Source: Prasinococcaceae sp. CCMP 1430 | Lineage: Eukaryota; Prasinodermophyta; Palmophyllophyceae; Prasinococcales; Prasinococcaceae | Direction: 5' to 3' | NCBI GenBank assembly: GCA_013416795.1 | Contig: RQSC01000032.1 | Span: forward strand, 781,397 to 845,396 | Length of the DNA stretch: 64,000 bases | Part shown: positions 46,922 through 57,631 of the stretch, piece after piece | How the letters are laid out: the number at the start of each line of letters is the position of its first letter | Numbering within the stretch: the first letter of the stretch is position 1 | Notes under the pieces: model-generated | Told to the model about the DNA's origin: nothing | Database searches by the model: none | The model's input: only the letters and a program-made list of their open reading frames with translations | Translations under genes and position numbers: made by a program

Positions 46922-49900
46922 ATGCCGTACCGCGAGTACGCGCCCGGCGGGGCGTCCCAGCCGCTGCACTCGCAGTACATGCCGCCGCCGCCAGCGCAGC
47001 AGCCCCGGGGGCAGCCTCCGGCGCCGCCGCCACCGCAGCAGCAGCAGCCGCCACTCGCTCACCCGCTGCACGCGCCGCCGGGGCTGGGGCGCGCGCGCGC
47101 GCCGCAGCCGCAGACCCGAGGCGGCGGCCCGCACTCAAGCGGCGGGTCGTCGGTGTCGTACCCGATGCCGCCCCAACAGCACAACTCCGCACTGGGGCAG
47201 CGCCAGCACCACTCCGGCGGCCACCCGGGGGCGGCGGTGACCACCGCAGGCGGCGGCGGTCCGCCGCAGCCGCAGCCGCACGCGGGCGGCAGCTTCACGC
47301 GCGTGTCCGCCGGAGGTCAGGGCGGACTGGGCTCGTCGCTGGCGCTCCAGGAGGCCAAGCGGCTCAACGGCGAGCTGGTGCGCGCGCCGACCGTCGACCA
47401 CCTCTTCTACCTCATCGACCAGCGCGTGAGCGATTTCTCGCACATCAACAGCTCGACGGCCCTGCATCGGCTGGCGCGCCTGTCCAAGCAGGAGGGGCTG
47501 TTCACGCTCGAGGAGATGGTGATGGGACCGATGGGCCAGGCGCGCGCGTGGGCCTTCGAGAGGCTCATGGCCTCCATAGAGTCGCACCTGATCGAGTTCA
47601 ACACGCAGTCCCTGGCCAACATCCTGTGGGGCATGGCGTCGCTCTCCTACCACCCCGGTGACCTGTTGGACCTCATGGCGGTGGAGGCTTTGAAGCGCAT
47701 ACGCTCTTTCAACCCACAGGAGCTCGCCAACACGGTGTGGGCGCTCGCGAAGCTCTCGCGCTTCGCGCGCTTCACTCACCAGCAGCAGCAGCTGGTGGAC
47801 GCCATCGCAGTCGAGTGCAGGCGCAAGTTGGACGCGTACAATCCGCAAAACCTAGTCAACACAGTGTGGGCGTACGCCACCCTCGCGAGGCACCCCGGCG
47901 ACGCGATGCTGCAGGCGGTCGTCGAGAACAGCCACGCCAAGATCCAGGACTTCAATCCACAGAACATCAGCAACCTGCTGTGGGCGCTCGCGACGCTTCA
48001 CTACTACCCCGGGGACGCGCTGCTCGAGGCCGTGCAGGAGGAGGCCATGTGGAAGCTGCGCGACTTCAACAGCCAAAACCTCGCGAACACCCTCTGGGCA
48101 TTCGCGTCGCTCGGCCATCACCCAGGGCGGCTGGCGGACGCCATTGCGGCCGCGGCCGAGTCCAAGCTGCACAGCTTCACCTCGCAAGGTCTGTCAAACC
48201 TGCTGTGGGCCTTCGCCGCGCTGGGCCACCACCCGGGCACCCACATCGTCGAGTGCATCTCGGTCGAAGCCGAGCGCCAGCTGTACCACTTCAGCAGCCA
48301 GGAGCTCTCCAACACGTGCTTCGCGCTCGCAAAGCTGCACATGACGCAGGCGCACCCCGTGTCGCCAAGCGAGCGCCTGCTAATGCAGGCGATCGCCGCT
48401 GAGGCCGAGCGGAAGATCGCCAAATTCAAGCCGCGCGACCTGACCGACCTCCTGTGGGCGTTCGCCACCGAGGAGAACAGCGGCGAGAGCGACGGCGCGC
48501 GGCTCTCGGACAACGCGCTCGAGGTGGCGGCGTCGACGGTGGAGCGCTCCCCGGGGCAGTTCTCACCCGGAAACCTCGCTGTGGCCCTTTGGTCGCTCGC
48601 AGCGCTCGGCCACCGGCCGCGCGGGCCGGGCCTCTGCGAGGCGGCCGCCGCGGAGGCGCGCAGGCGCGCGGGCGAGCTCAAGGGCACCGATCTCGCCAAC
48701 CTGTTGCTTTCCTTCACCGCCTTCGAGGAGCCTGCCCTCGGTGCGCAGGCTTTGAGTGCCATCCAGCGCGGCGCCGACGTCTCCTCGCTGGTGGCCGAGC
48801 TGCCGGGTACCTTGATCTGCCAGGTGACCGCTGCTGCCGCCGACCTTGTGGAGGCCTCCGTAGAGGGCGACGCACCCACGCAGCTGTGGGAGGAGATGTA
48901 CGCGATCGACATCGACTCGCTCCTGCAGGGGCTGGCCGAGGAGCTCATCGAGCGTTTCCGCGCGCAGCTGTCGCGCGCGCAGCGCGGCGGCACGGCGGCG
49001 CGGCAGCAGCAGCCATTGGAGGCGCCTGCGGAGGACGATGTCCCGCTGTCAATGGCCGCCTTGGCGTCGCTGGGTCTCGGCAGGATGATCAGGGACCGCG
49101 CGCGCGACAGGGCCAGGAAGAAGAAGGCCGCAACCACCACCGAGTTAGGCGCCCCGGCTCCCGCAGAGGCAACCAACGACGACGGCGGCGCCGTCAAGCT
49201 CGCAACGGATGCCCTCAACGTGGCGGCCGACGTGCTGGCGGCCTCGCCTGCAGACCTTCCGCTGCATCCGCGCGCGACCGTCGAGGCCCTGTCGGCGTTC
49301 GCCGCCTCGGGTGTGCCGATGCGCCCAAGGACGGCGCAAACGATCCTACAGGCTGCGACGCGTGCCGTGCCCGCGATGACGGCCGGCGACCTGGCGGAGC
49401 TCATCGATGGCGTCGTGCGCATGGGTGTGCATGGCGGCAACCTCAAGGACACTGCCACGCAGCTGATCGACGCCGCGGGTGTGGGCATGTGCGCCGCGGT
49501 GCAGCAGGGCGATGAGCTGCGCCCTGCGGCGGCGGCGACGGCGCTGCGCGCCATCGCGCTCTCCGGGCGCCACCTGGGCCCGGGCCTGGCCATCGTGGCC
49601 GCGACTGCCGCGCTGTACGCACACAGCGAGCTCTCGGAGGGTAAGGTTCTCGACGCGTGCTGGGGTGCGGCCGTCCTCGGCGCGGGCAAATGCCCCGAGC
49701 GCCGCATGCTCCTCGCCGAGGTCGTCGTCGCCTCCTGCGGGCGCCTCTGCGGGCGCGAGGGCCAGAATGCGTCGACGGCGGTGCGAGCCGCGTGGGCGGC
49801 CGCGTGCCTGGCCGTGCGAGCTGCCGATGTTGGCGCCGACACAAGCGCCGACGATAGCGCGCCGCAGGCGCGGCAGCTCTCCGACGGTGTCATCGACGAC

Positions 49901-52600
49901 CTGGGTAGCATGTGGGCGGCCCTGCGCGGGGTCGACCCAATGGAGCTCGCAAATGAGGAACTCGAGCTGCTTTTCGAGCTCAGGATGGCCATGGAAGCGC
50001 TCGGGATCGCGGACGCCTTCCCCTCGGGTGCTAATACGTCGCTGATCGCCGCCGCGGCGGACGCATACGCCGAAGCGGAGCGCGAGCGGTGCAAGGGGCT
50101 GGAGGCCACCGCGCGTGCCGTCGCGGCGGCTCTGAATAGTAGCACGGACGCATCCACCACTACATGCGATGTGGTCGTCCTGGCAGAGCCTGAGGCCGAC
50201 AGACTGACGATAGACGCGCCTCCAGAGGCCACGCGTCTGAACGGCGCGCACGCGGACGCTGGGGAGAAGCACCTCGAGCGCTCGGACTGGCTTTTCGAGG
50301 GCCTGTCGGAGGATCCCAAGGGTGACGCCGTCGCGCTCGAATCGCTCGAACCAGAGAAGGAGCAACGCAGAAGTGCGAAGCAGACGGCGCAGCAAGAGGC
50401 GGCAAAGACGGTCGCCTCGGCGGCAAAAGCGCCGCCGGCCGAAGCACCACCCAGGGACGGGGTGAGCGAACGCACCAATTCCGTTTCCGGTGACGATCAT
50501 GCTGTCGCACTGCCTGCGCAAGACCAGCAGCCGCCGACCGAGGACAGCGCACGAAAGTGCGCCGAGCAAGGGGGTGCGCCCAGATGCCACCCTGCGCCGC
50601 CCCACGCGACGTACGTGGGCACGCGCGCGCCACCGCTTATCGCGGTCGCACTAAAGGATGGCACGCTCGCCATGGCCGTCGAGGACGACACTCTGTGGGC
50701 CCTCAACGCCGACGTGGCCATGGGACGCGCGGCAATGCGTCACGGGCTCGCCGCAGCGGCCCTCGCGCGCGGTGACTGGGCGGGCAGGCGCGTCGTGTGG
50801 GTCCGCGAGGGCGCACTGAAGCAACAGCTTGCGGAGTCGAGCGACGGCAATGCTCTGGCGGACTTCGTCGAGCGACTGGCCGACCAGGGATTCGGCAGCA
50901 CTGCGGACGAGCTCGAAACCGGCACAGGGGAAGGTTTGGAGGCTGCCACGCAGCAACTACGGCGCCTGGCAGGAGGTGGATTCATCGGCCCGCCTGCTTC
51001 GGCGGTAGCAGCAGGGGGGCGCGAGCTGATTGCGCCGGGGAGCTCGCCGCTCGACGTGAGTGGGGCTCAGTACCCGTTCGGCTACGGCACCACCACAGAC
51101 GCGTCGCAGAACCGGCATTCTACACCCCCCTCTCCGACGCCGTCATCCAAGGCCACCGGTAGCCCCGAGCTGTCGGTTGGCGCGGCACCTTTTCAGCCCG
51201 CCTCCCGCAGGTCTCCTCCGGGTGCAGGGTTCGCGAGCTCACCGGGAGGTTGGCAGCAGGAGCCCTCGCCGCGTGAAGGCGGGGCCGCAGGCTTTTCGTC
51301 GTCGTACCAATCAGAGGAGAGCTATGGCCTCGGCATGATGTCATCTGCAGGCATCGCGCAGCAGAGAGGCGCGGGCGCGTTCCTCTCCAGCGTGCCCGCG
51401 CCGAGGTATTACGACGACGACAGCACGGGCGCCGGCTCGCACGTGGCACGAGTTGGTGGTCAGGGGCTGCCCTCCGCGTCCAGCGCGGCCGAGCAGCTGG
51501 GTGTCCCCGCTGGCTTGTTGGCGTCGTCCCCGGGGGCGTCAGGGTACGACCTGGGGGCTGCTAGAGGTCAGTACTACGGCGGAGGCAGCGGCAGCGGCAT
51601 GATGCGCGCGGCGAGTACCGGCGGCTCGTCGTCCTTCGGCGGCGTCGGCAGCGTCAGGCCGGCGATGGGCGGCGCGTCCTCGCAGATGGGGCGCTTTGCA
51701 AACATGCGCCCCAGCCTCAGCCAGGCTCCTCGTGCCGCAGAGCACGGCGCCGCCGTTTCCTCCTCGGAGGTCGAGGTGGCTCAACTTGGCTCCCGCTTCG
51801 CCGGCATGTCCACGCGCCAGCAGCAGTACTCATTCCCCGAGTTTCGCGAGTCTAGCGGCAGTGGTGGCACCATCAGCTTCACCGCGCCGGGCGAGTGGAC
51901 GTCCTCGTCTGGGGTCACGGGGCCGCGCGCACAGCAGGAGCGCCCCCTGCAGTCGCGGCAGCGGCAGCAGGCGCAACTCCGGCAGCAGCAGTCCCAGCAT
52001 CGGGGCCAGTATGTGCCGTCCCAGACCACTGCTCCCCACTCCGAGTCGGGTTATGAACGAATGCAGCAGGCAGGCTTGAGCGCAGGGAGGAGCCAGACCC
52101 TTCCACCGCTAGGCTATCGCGGCGGCGGCGACTCTCTGCACCAGGCCTCGGCCCGCGCGCAAGAGCGCGACAACAGGACGTTGTGGGCGGGCGGAGGCAA
52201 TGGTAGTGGCCGCCCGTATGGCACCGACTGGGGATCCGGAGGCGGCGGCGCCGAGGCCAGTGGGGGAGGGGGCGGCTGGGCATCCGCTGGCGGGAGGGGA
52301 GGTCACCGTTCGTCGCAGCCGCCGCCGATGACAAGCTTTCTTCCGGCCACCTTGCTGTCTGAGCCCGATGTGGTCGGCGGACGGAGCGAGCCGGCGCCTG
52401 CTGCTGCATCGTCCAGTGCGGCGCCAACGTCTGCCGCTCCACAGCTGCTCTTCGGCGGCGGCCTCTTCTCTGGCAGCAGCTCCTCGGGGCGGAGCGGCGG
52501 GGGAAGCACCACCAACCCCGCGAGCTTCTTTCCATCTCAATCATCATCTTCTTCCTCGCAGCAGCAGCAGCAGCAGCAGTCTACCTACGGGCAGTTCTAG
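46922..52600 (+). CDS. Giant OPR/Tbc2-like helical-repeat protein with long prion-like C-terminus
   Basis: This single exon encodes 1892 residues. Residues 1-130 are Pro/Gln/Gly-rich. From about 225 to 520 run about eight helical repeats of 36-40 residues with the core F(N/T)xQxLxNxLWAxAxLxxHPG (for example FNPQELANTVWALAKL, FNPQNLVNTVWAYATL, FNSQNLANTLWAFASL). This is the pattern of octotricopeptide-like (Tbc2, RAP-associated) organelle RNA-binding proteins. Further degenerate helical sequence extends to about 1050. The last about 650 residues are Gly/Ser/Gln-rich with a terminal poly-Gln. No RAP domain is seen at the end. The start MPYREYAPGG has no classical transit peptide. Likely role: organelle RNA stability or translation. 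Confidence 0.75.
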   Translation: MPYREYAPGGASQPLHSQYMPPPPAQQPRGQPPAPPPPQQQQPPLAHPLHAPPGLGRARAPQPQTRGGGPHSSGGSSVSYPMPPQQHNSALGQRQHHSGGHPGAAVTTAGGGGPPQPQPHAGGSFTRVSAGGQGGLGSSLALQEAKRLNGELVRAPTVDHLFYLIDQRVSDFSHINSSTALHRLARLSKQEGLFTLEEMVMGPMGQARAWAFERLMASIESHLIEFNTQSLANILWGMASLSYHPGDLLDLMAVEALKRIRSFNPQELANTVWALAKLSRFARFTHQQQQLVDAIAVECRRKLDAYNPQNLVNTVWAYATLARHPGDAMLQAVVENSHAKIQDFNPQNISNLLWALATLHYYPGDALLEAVQEEAMWKLRDFNSQNLANTLWAFASLGHHPGRLADAIAAAAESKLHSFTSQGLSNLLWAFAALGHHPGTHIVECISVEAERQLYHFSSQELSNTCFALAKLHMTQAHPVSPSERLLMQAIAAEAERKIAKFKPRDLTDLLWAFATEENSGESDGARLSDNALEVAASTVERSPGQFSPGNLAVALWSLAALGHRPRGPGLCEAAAAEARRRAGELKGTDLANLLLSFTAFEEPALGAQALSAIQRGADVSSLVAELPGTLICQVTAAAADLVEASVEGDAPTQLWEEMYAIDIDSLLQGLAEELIERFRAQLSRAQRGGTAARQQQPLEAPAEDDVPLSMAALASLGLGRMIRDRARDRARKKKAATTTELGAPAPAEATNDDGGAVKLATDALNVAADVLAASPADLPLHPRATVEALSAFAASGVPMRPRTAQTILQAATRAVPAMTAGDLAELIDGVVRMGVHGGNLKDTATQLIDAAGVGMCAAVQQGDELRPAAAATALRAIALSGRHLGPGLAIVAATAALYAHSELSEGKVLDACWGAAVLGAGKCPERRMLLAEVVVASCGRLCGREGQNASTAVRAAWAAACLAVRAADVGADTSADDSAPQARQLSDGVIDDLGSMWAALRGVDPMELANEELELLFELRMAMEALGIADAFPSGANTSLIAAAADAYAEAERERCKGLEATARAVAAALNSSTDASTTTCDVVVLAEPEADRLTIDAPPEATRLNGAHADAGEKHLERSDWLFEGLSEDPKGDAVALESLEPEKEQRRSAKQTAQQEAAKTVASAAKAPPAEAPPRDGVSERTNSVSGDDHAVALPAQDQQPPTEDSARKCAEQGGAPRCHPAPPHATYVGTRAPPLIAVALKDGTLAMAVEDDTLWALNADVAMGRAAMRHGLAAAALARGDWAGRRVVWVREGALKQQLAESSDGNALADFVERLADQGFGSTADELETGTGEGLEAATQQLRRLAGGGFIGPPASAVAAGGRELIAPGSSPLDVSGAQYPFGYGTTTDASQNRHSTPPSPTPSSKATGSPELSVGAAPFQPASRRSPPGAGFASSPGGWQQEPSPREGGAAGFSSSYQSEESYGLGMMSSAGIAQQRGAGAFLSSVPAPRYYDDDSTGAGSHVARVGGQGLPSASSAAEQLGVPAGLLASSPGASGYDLGAARGQYYGGGSGSGMMRAASTGGSSSFGGVGSVRPAMGGASSQMGRFANMRPSLSQAPRAAEHGAAVSSSEVEVAQLGSRFAGMSTRQQQYSFPEFRESSGSGGTISFTAPGEWTSSSGVTGPRAQQERPLQSRQRQQAQLRQQQSQHRGQYVPSQTTAPHSESGYERMQQAGLSAGRSQTLPPLGYRGGGDSLHQASARAQERDNRTLWAGGGNGSGRPYGTDWGSGGGGAEASGGGGGWASAGGRGGHRSSQPPPMTSFLPATLLSEPDVVGGRSEPAPAAASSSAAPTSAAPQLLFGGGLFSGSSSSGRSGGGSTTNPASFFPSQSSSSSSQQQQQQQSTYGQF

Positions 52601-53051
52601 AGCTCGGCAGTGTGCGCGCGGCACTACTGGCGGCGCACGCGCCATCGCAGAACACGCTTCAGCCGGCGTACGACGGCGCCGCTCCCCGTCGCCCTTGCTG
52701 CCGCCACGAACCATCAATGAAGGCTGTGCCCTCGGTGGCGGCGCACATGAGGCACACGCGACTTCTTCAGAATCATGCACGCGACGACAACGAGTGTTGG
52801 CTTCGACTATGAGGCCGCCGAACACGCATACACGCAGCGGCGGCACACCGACAGAGCGCCTTCCTCGGACACACCACCCCCCTCACGAACACCTAACACG
52901 ACCGATCGACATCCACAAAGCCCCTTTCCCTGAACGAACTACGTGAGACATGCAATGAACTCTTCTTGATGTATGTGTAAGATCCCTAGAGAAATGGACA
53001 GACTCAAAGCAGGTGCCTTTTTATGTAAATTGCGTGGCGTCCGCTCACTCG
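52601..53051. other. 3' intergenic region between convergent genes
   Basis: This 451 bp interval holds the 3' ends of the OPR-like and sulfotransferase genes. It is AT-richer near 52930-53035, consistent with polyadenylation regions. No gene was seen. Confidence 0.4.
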
Positions 53052-54326
53052 TCAGTCGCCGCCGCCGCCGTTGGCAGCGGCGGTGCAGGCGGCTATGATT
53101 TCCGCCTTGGAGGCGTTGGCTGCAAGCGTCACCGCCGGAACGATGCTCCTGCTGTCAAGCTGTGACTCCTCCTTAGCGGCCTCCTTGGCAGTCTGCATGT
53201 CCTCGAACGCGCCGTACTTGCCCCAGCATTTGGCGTGACCGCCGATTGCGGCTTCGAGCGCCGGCCCCGTGTCCTCGCCCTCGATGTCCACCTCGATGAG
53301 CGGCCGACCGTAGCGTGCCGCCAGCTCGCGCACGCGATCCGCATGCGCGTCCATATAGTCCACAAGGGCGGCCTGCAGCTCGTTGCGCTCAAGCCGCCAG
53401 GCACCGCGGGCGTCGGCACGGGAGACCGCTGCGCTATGAGCGCTGTCGAAGGCAGGCGCATCCTGCGTGCACATGCGTAGACGCGTGAGCATACCGCCGC
53501 GCCAGTTGCGGGCGCTCTCGACCCAGTGCTCAGCAGGCCGACGGTTCAGCACGAACGTCGCCGTCGGGTAGTCGAGCATCAGGCGCTCGAGGTGCGAGCT
53601 CTGCGGCAAGAAGCAGTCGGGCGGAGTGGGCAAGTCGAAGCCGGCGTAGGCCTGGTGCGGTGGAATGCAGTCGAAGAGCGGGCGACCCGCCCGTGCACAG
53701 GCATGCGTGGCCATTCCCGCGTGCCCGCGGCCGTTCTTCTCTCCGTACACGCTGAAGACTAGCTCGGCCAGGGCCTGGTCGGTGCCGTTACGCACCTCCT
53801 CGAGCCAGGTGCTGGCGCCCACTCCCGAGTAGGCGCTCGACAGGCCAGAGCATCTGAAGTAGCGGTGGAGTGATGCGGTGCCACTCTTGGGCATGCCCAC
53901 CACTATCAGCGGTAACGAAACCTTAATGGTGTGGGCGGGGGAGGGCTCCTCCTCCTTCATGTCGGCGGCAAGTGCCGTCGACGTGTCATTGGCAAGCTCG
54001 TTCGCGGCTGGCGCCGTCTCGTTCGCCGCCGCCTTGCCGTTGTCCTCGCTGGTGGCGTTCACGGTGCTGCCCATGTGGCCGCTTGGTGCGATCCCGCTGG
54101 CATTGCTAGGGGCGAGCGCTGCCTCGGGCTCCTTGTCCGGCACGAAGTTGTAGGTGCGCACGGTGTTAGAGTAGCTAGAGGTGTAGTTCGTCCCCCTCAG
54201 CGGCGGGCCGGAAGTCCGACCTTTCATGTGCGTCCATGGCACTGCGTCCACCGCGACGCGGCCGGCGGGCGCCATCGCCATCGCCACCACCACCGCGGCG
54301 GCCGTCACGAGGGCGCCCTTCCCCAT
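53052..54326 (-). CDS. P-loop sulfotransferase-like type II membrane or secreted protein
   Basis: From the ATG at 54326 the protein has 424 residues: MGKGALVTAAAVVVAMAMAPAG is a signal anchor, followed by an Asn-glycosylation-rich stem (NYTSS, NATSE, NETAP, NDTST). The catalytic domain begins LIVVGMPKSGTASLHRYF (5'-phosphosulfate loop) and has TATFVLNRRPAEHWVESARNW (3'-phosphate-binding region with the conserved Arg and Ser). YGRPLIEVDIEGED and HAKCWGKYG resemble the end of algal and stramenopile sulfotransferase-like proteins. It probably transfers sulfate to glycans in the Golgi using PAPS. The donor-binding elements look intact; the acceptor is unknown. Confidence 0.75.
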   Translation of the reverse strand: MGKGALVTAAAVVVAMAMAPAGRVAVDAVPWTHMKGRTSGPPLRGTNYTSSYSNTVRTYNFVPDKEPEAALAPSNASGIAPSGHMGSTVNATSEDNGKAAANETAPAANELANDTSTALAADMKEEEPSPAHTIKVSLPLIVVGMPKSGTASLHRYFRCSGLSSAYSGVGASTWLEEVRNGTDQALAELVFSVYGEKNGRGHAGMATHACARAGRPLFDCIPPHQAYAGFDLPTPPDCFLPQSSHLERLMLDYPTATFVLNRRPAEHWVESARNWRGGMLTRLRMCTQDAPAFDSAHSAAVSRADARGAWRLERNELQAALVDYMDAHADRVRELAARYGRPLIEVDIEGEDTGPALEAAIGGHAKCWGKYGAFEDMQTAKEAAKEESQLDSRSIVPAVTLAANASKAEIIAACTAAANGGGGD

Positions 54327-54902
54327 CGCGCGGGCTGCCCGGCGCCTGTGAGGTAATCGCCACGCGCCCGCCCGCCCGCTCGCCACTTGCACCACGCCGC
54401 ACGACGCTCACGATCCGACGCTCCCGCTCGCTCGGGTCGGACGGGCGCGCGCACCGCGCCGACTGGAAGTAGCTGCGCTCCACCGAGCCCTCGCCGACGC
54501 CCCCTCCCCCGCCCTTCCAGTTCGAGCCAGAGGAGCGCGCTTTCTCCCGCGCCCGCCGCGCCGCGGAGGACGTGTGGCGGCGGCGGCTGCGCCCGCTCGC
54601 CCGCCACCCCCCTTCGGGCGCGCGCCCCCGCGGCGCGCTGTCTCATCATCAGCGCACTCAGCGGCGCCCGCGCGCGCGCGCGTTCAATGAGCGCAAATCA
54701 ATTGAAATCATTCACTTTAAACCCAAACACAAATCACTAAACCTAAACCAAAAACAATTATCGAAATGAATATCTTTCGCATCGCATAGAAACCCTGAAA
54801 GGCACGCAGAGGCGTGGCGGCGGCGCGTGAAGCGTGCAATGAGCTGCTGCCGCGGCGCAAGGCATTGAATGATCATGAGGGAATGCTGACCTGGCGCTCA
54901 TC
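54327..54902. other. Intergenic region upstream of the sulfotransferase
   Basis: GC-rich to about 54685, then an AT-rich block (54690-54790) containing TAAACCCAAACAC and AAACCTAAACC, then GC-rich again. No coding content recognised. Confidence 0.4.
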
Positions 54903-55128
54903 AGTGTGTGTGTGCGTGCGTGTGTGCGTGCGCGTGTGTGTGTGCGTGCGTGCGTGCGTGCGCGCGCGCGTGTGTGTGTGTGTGCGTGTGTGTGTGTGTG
55001 TGTGTTTTCGTGTGTGTGTGTGTGTTTTCGTGTGTGTGTGTGTGTGTGTGCATGTGTGTGTGTGTGTGTGTGTGCATGTGCATGTGTGCATGTGCATGTG
55101 TGTGTGTGTGTGTGTGTGTGTGTCTGCG
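54903..55128. repeat. TG-rich microsatellite
   Basis: About 225 bp of near-continuous (TG)n with interspersed CG, TTTTCG and CATG interruptions. All frames are open on both strands, giving meaningless Cys/Val or His/Thr ORFs. It lies just past the 3' end of the D-lactate dehydrogenase gene. Confidence 0.95.
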
Positions 55129-55225
55129 TGTACGCTCGTGCGCACGCAGCACGCGCCTGAGCTGCACACGGCGCCCCTCCCCCCGCCCCCCCCGTAGCGC
55201 GAGTGCGATACTGTACACACTAGTC

Positions 55226-56650
55226 TTACAGCGCCTCGCCGTAGGCGTGGGGCACGTGCCTCGACCCCAGCTTGAACGGGTTGAAGATGTCCTCGGGGTC
55301 CAGCGCGGCCTTGATGGCGCGCATCGCCTCGACGGCGACCGCGCCCGTCTCGGACTCGAGGTGCTTGAGCTTGCCGCAGCCGAGGCCGTGCTCGCCGGTG
55401 ACGGTCCCGCCCAGCGCGATCGCGCGGGCGACCAGGCGCGCGTTGGCCGCCTCGACGCGCGCGACGTCCGCGGCGTCCTCGCGGTCGACCAGGAGGATGA
55501 AGTGGGCGTTGCCATCCGTGGCGTGCGCCATGAGCGGCGCGCTGATGCCGCTTTCCTCCAGCTCCTTCGCCGTCTCGCCCACGTACTCGGCGAGGCGCGA
55601 GATGGGCACGCACGCGTCCGTCGGCCAGCCGACCTTGCCCGGCGCGGCCGCGAGCGCGGCCCAGTATGCCGTGTGCCGCGCGTGCCACAGCGCGCGCCGC
55701 TCGGCCGCGTCGACCGCGAAGGCGAAGCCGCCGCCGCCGCAGGCCTCGATGAGCTCGCGGGCGCCCGTCGCGAGCCGCGCGACGGCGTCGTCGTCCTCGC
55801 CCTGCCACTCCAGAAAGAGGCTGGCGGGCGCTTCGTCGTACGCGGTGTGCGAGTACGCATTGACCGCCGCGACGGCGCGCGCGTCCAGCAGCTCACAGCG
55901 CGCGAGCGGGGCGCCGCTCTGCGCGAGCGCCGCCGCCACGCCGCCGCCGCGTCGCACGCGTCGGCGAGCGAGGCGAAGCTGGCGCGAGCGGCCGCCTCGG
56001 CGGCGGGGCGCGGTCGCAGGCGCAGCGTGAGCTCGGTGATGAGCCCCAGCGTCCCCTCGCTGCCGACGAGCAAGGACTTGAGGTCGAGCCCTGCGCTCGA
56101 CTTGCGCGCGAGGCCGCCGGTGCGCAAAATTTCACCCGAGGGGAGCACGGCCTCGAGGCCAAGCACGTTCTCGCGCATCGTGCCGTGGGCGAACGCCGTC
56201 GTGCCGCTCGCGCGCGTGGCAGCCATGCCACCGACGGAGGCGTCGGCGCCTGGGTCGACGCTGAAGTGCAGCCCCGTGTCGCGAAGGTGGTCGTTGAGCG
56301 CGCGTCGGCGCACGCCGGCCTGGGCGACGCACGCCATGTCCTCGGCGCACACGTCGACCACGGCGTCGAGCGCGCTCGTGTCGATGCTGAGGCCACCTGC
56401 GAGCGCGTGCACGTGACCCTCGAGGCTCGTCCCCGCGCCGAAGGGCACCACCGGCACGCGCAGCGCACGCGCCACGCGCACCGCCTCCGCAGCCTGGGCG
56501 GTCGACGCGGGGGTCGCCACGACGTGCGGTGCGTGCCGCCGCCGCGAGGCGTCCGCCCCCGCCATGGCGGCGGACGCGCAAGCGCGGCGACCGCCGGGCG
56601 TGCCCGCGCAGCGCACGGCGGAGCTCCCGTGCTCGCGCGAGCTCCTCCTC
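55226..56650 (-). CDS. DLD: FAD-dependent D-lactate dehydrogenase (DLD/GlcD family) with an internal frameshift
   Basis: The N-terminal part is the FAD_binding_4 domain: HAPHVVATPASTAQAAEAVRVA, VPVVPFGAGTSLEGHV, VDPGADASVGGMAATRASGT, YGTMRENVLGLEAVLP-like FAHGTMRENVLGLEAVLPSG and VGSEGTLGLITELTLRL. The C-terminal part is FAD-oxidase_C: SHTAYDEAPASLFLEWQG, KVGWPTDACVPISRLAEYV, LMAHATDGNAHF, TGEHGLGCGKLKHL, ALDPEDIFNPFKL. The two halves lie in different frames, shifting within a GGC/GCG run at about 55940-55962; one base would restore them. The start is not fixed (homology already begins at REHG near 56640), so a mitochondrial leader is probably upstream. D-lactate or glycolate oxidation is expected. 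Confidence 0.85.
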
Positions 56651-57489
56651 AGGGTGGCTGTGTACGTTGCGCGTGTGCCCACAGCAACCCGCCGCCGGTG
56701 CGGCTGCTGGCGGAGCCGCTGCGCCCGCCCGCGGCTCTGCCCTGGCGTCCGCCGCCCCGTTCGCAGCAGCCGACGCCACGATTGCGGGAGGCGGCTACGC
56801 GCATGCAGCAGTGGCTGAGTGCCCCGCGGCTGACTCGCGCCGTCTCCTTCGCGCGTGTCCCCGTTCCTCCATCGCCCCCGCGTGGCGCCCATGTAGCGAG
56901 CCATCAGAGTTGGCGCCGGCCACAGCCGCCGAGCTCGAGGCGCTCGCGGAGCTGGCAATGCTGGCCGCGTACGGCACGCTGGGCGCCACGCGCAGGTGTG
57001 CGCTTCGGGCGCTGCGCGCAGACACGCTAGCCGTCAGCGTGCCCCCGAGCAGCAGGCGCGGCGCGGAGCCCCGCTGCGGCAGCGGCAGCGGCCGAGCGGT
57101 GCGCCCACACGAGGCGCACAACGCCGCCATTGCCGCGCTCACCGCGTATGGCGGCGAGCGCGGCGGCGCCGCTGTGCGCGTGCGCGTCGAGCGCACCGCT
57201 GCATTTGCCGTGGCGCTGCCATCGCTCGCACACGCTGATGAAGCGTGCTGGGGATGAGGCGGGCGCGCGCGTGCGGCGGTGGACGGCGGGCAATAATACA
57301 AGATCGTGGACATGTACGGCTCTGTCTCCTCCCTCGGGCGCGCGCCCTGCGGTGCGCGGCTGCGTGCGCATCGCGCGGCGGTCACGACAATAGCAATGCC
57401 AAGGTGTTTACTGCCTACACGCAGCCGGCACACAGACTGACAGAATGGCATGTCCCTGCATGCTCCGGGGAAAAAGTGTGCGTGTGTGT
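56651..57489. other. Region without a confident gene (possible 3' UTR/leader sequence)
   Basis: It includes the unplaced 5' end of the D-lactate dehydrogenase gene and a plus-strand open frame to 57257 encoding an Ala/Arg-rich sequence (LAAYGTLGATRRCALRALRADTL). I see no domain, and codon-position bias is not decisive, so I do not call a gene. The right part (57260-57489) should be the 3' UTR of acetyl-CoA synthetase. Confidence 0.35.
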
Positions 57490-57595
57490 CTACTTGCCAA
57501 TGTTGTCCACGAGCGTGTCCACGACCGACGGGTCCGCCAGAGTCGAGGTGTCGCCCAGCTGGTCGAGCTCGTTTGAGGCAATCTTGCGCAGCACG

Positions 57596-57631
<36 letters not shown>

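Noticed and set aside
54814-56416. Cys/Val-rich plus-strand and His/Thr-rich minus-strand ORFs through the TG tract
   Set aside because: They are translations of a microsatellite with no stop codons, and extend as shadows over the D-lactate dehydrogenase gene.
56529-57257. Plus-strand ORF upstream of and overlapping the D-lactate dehydrogenase 5' end
   Set aside because: Ala/Arg-rich, no domain, overlaps a conserved minus-strand gene for part of its length.
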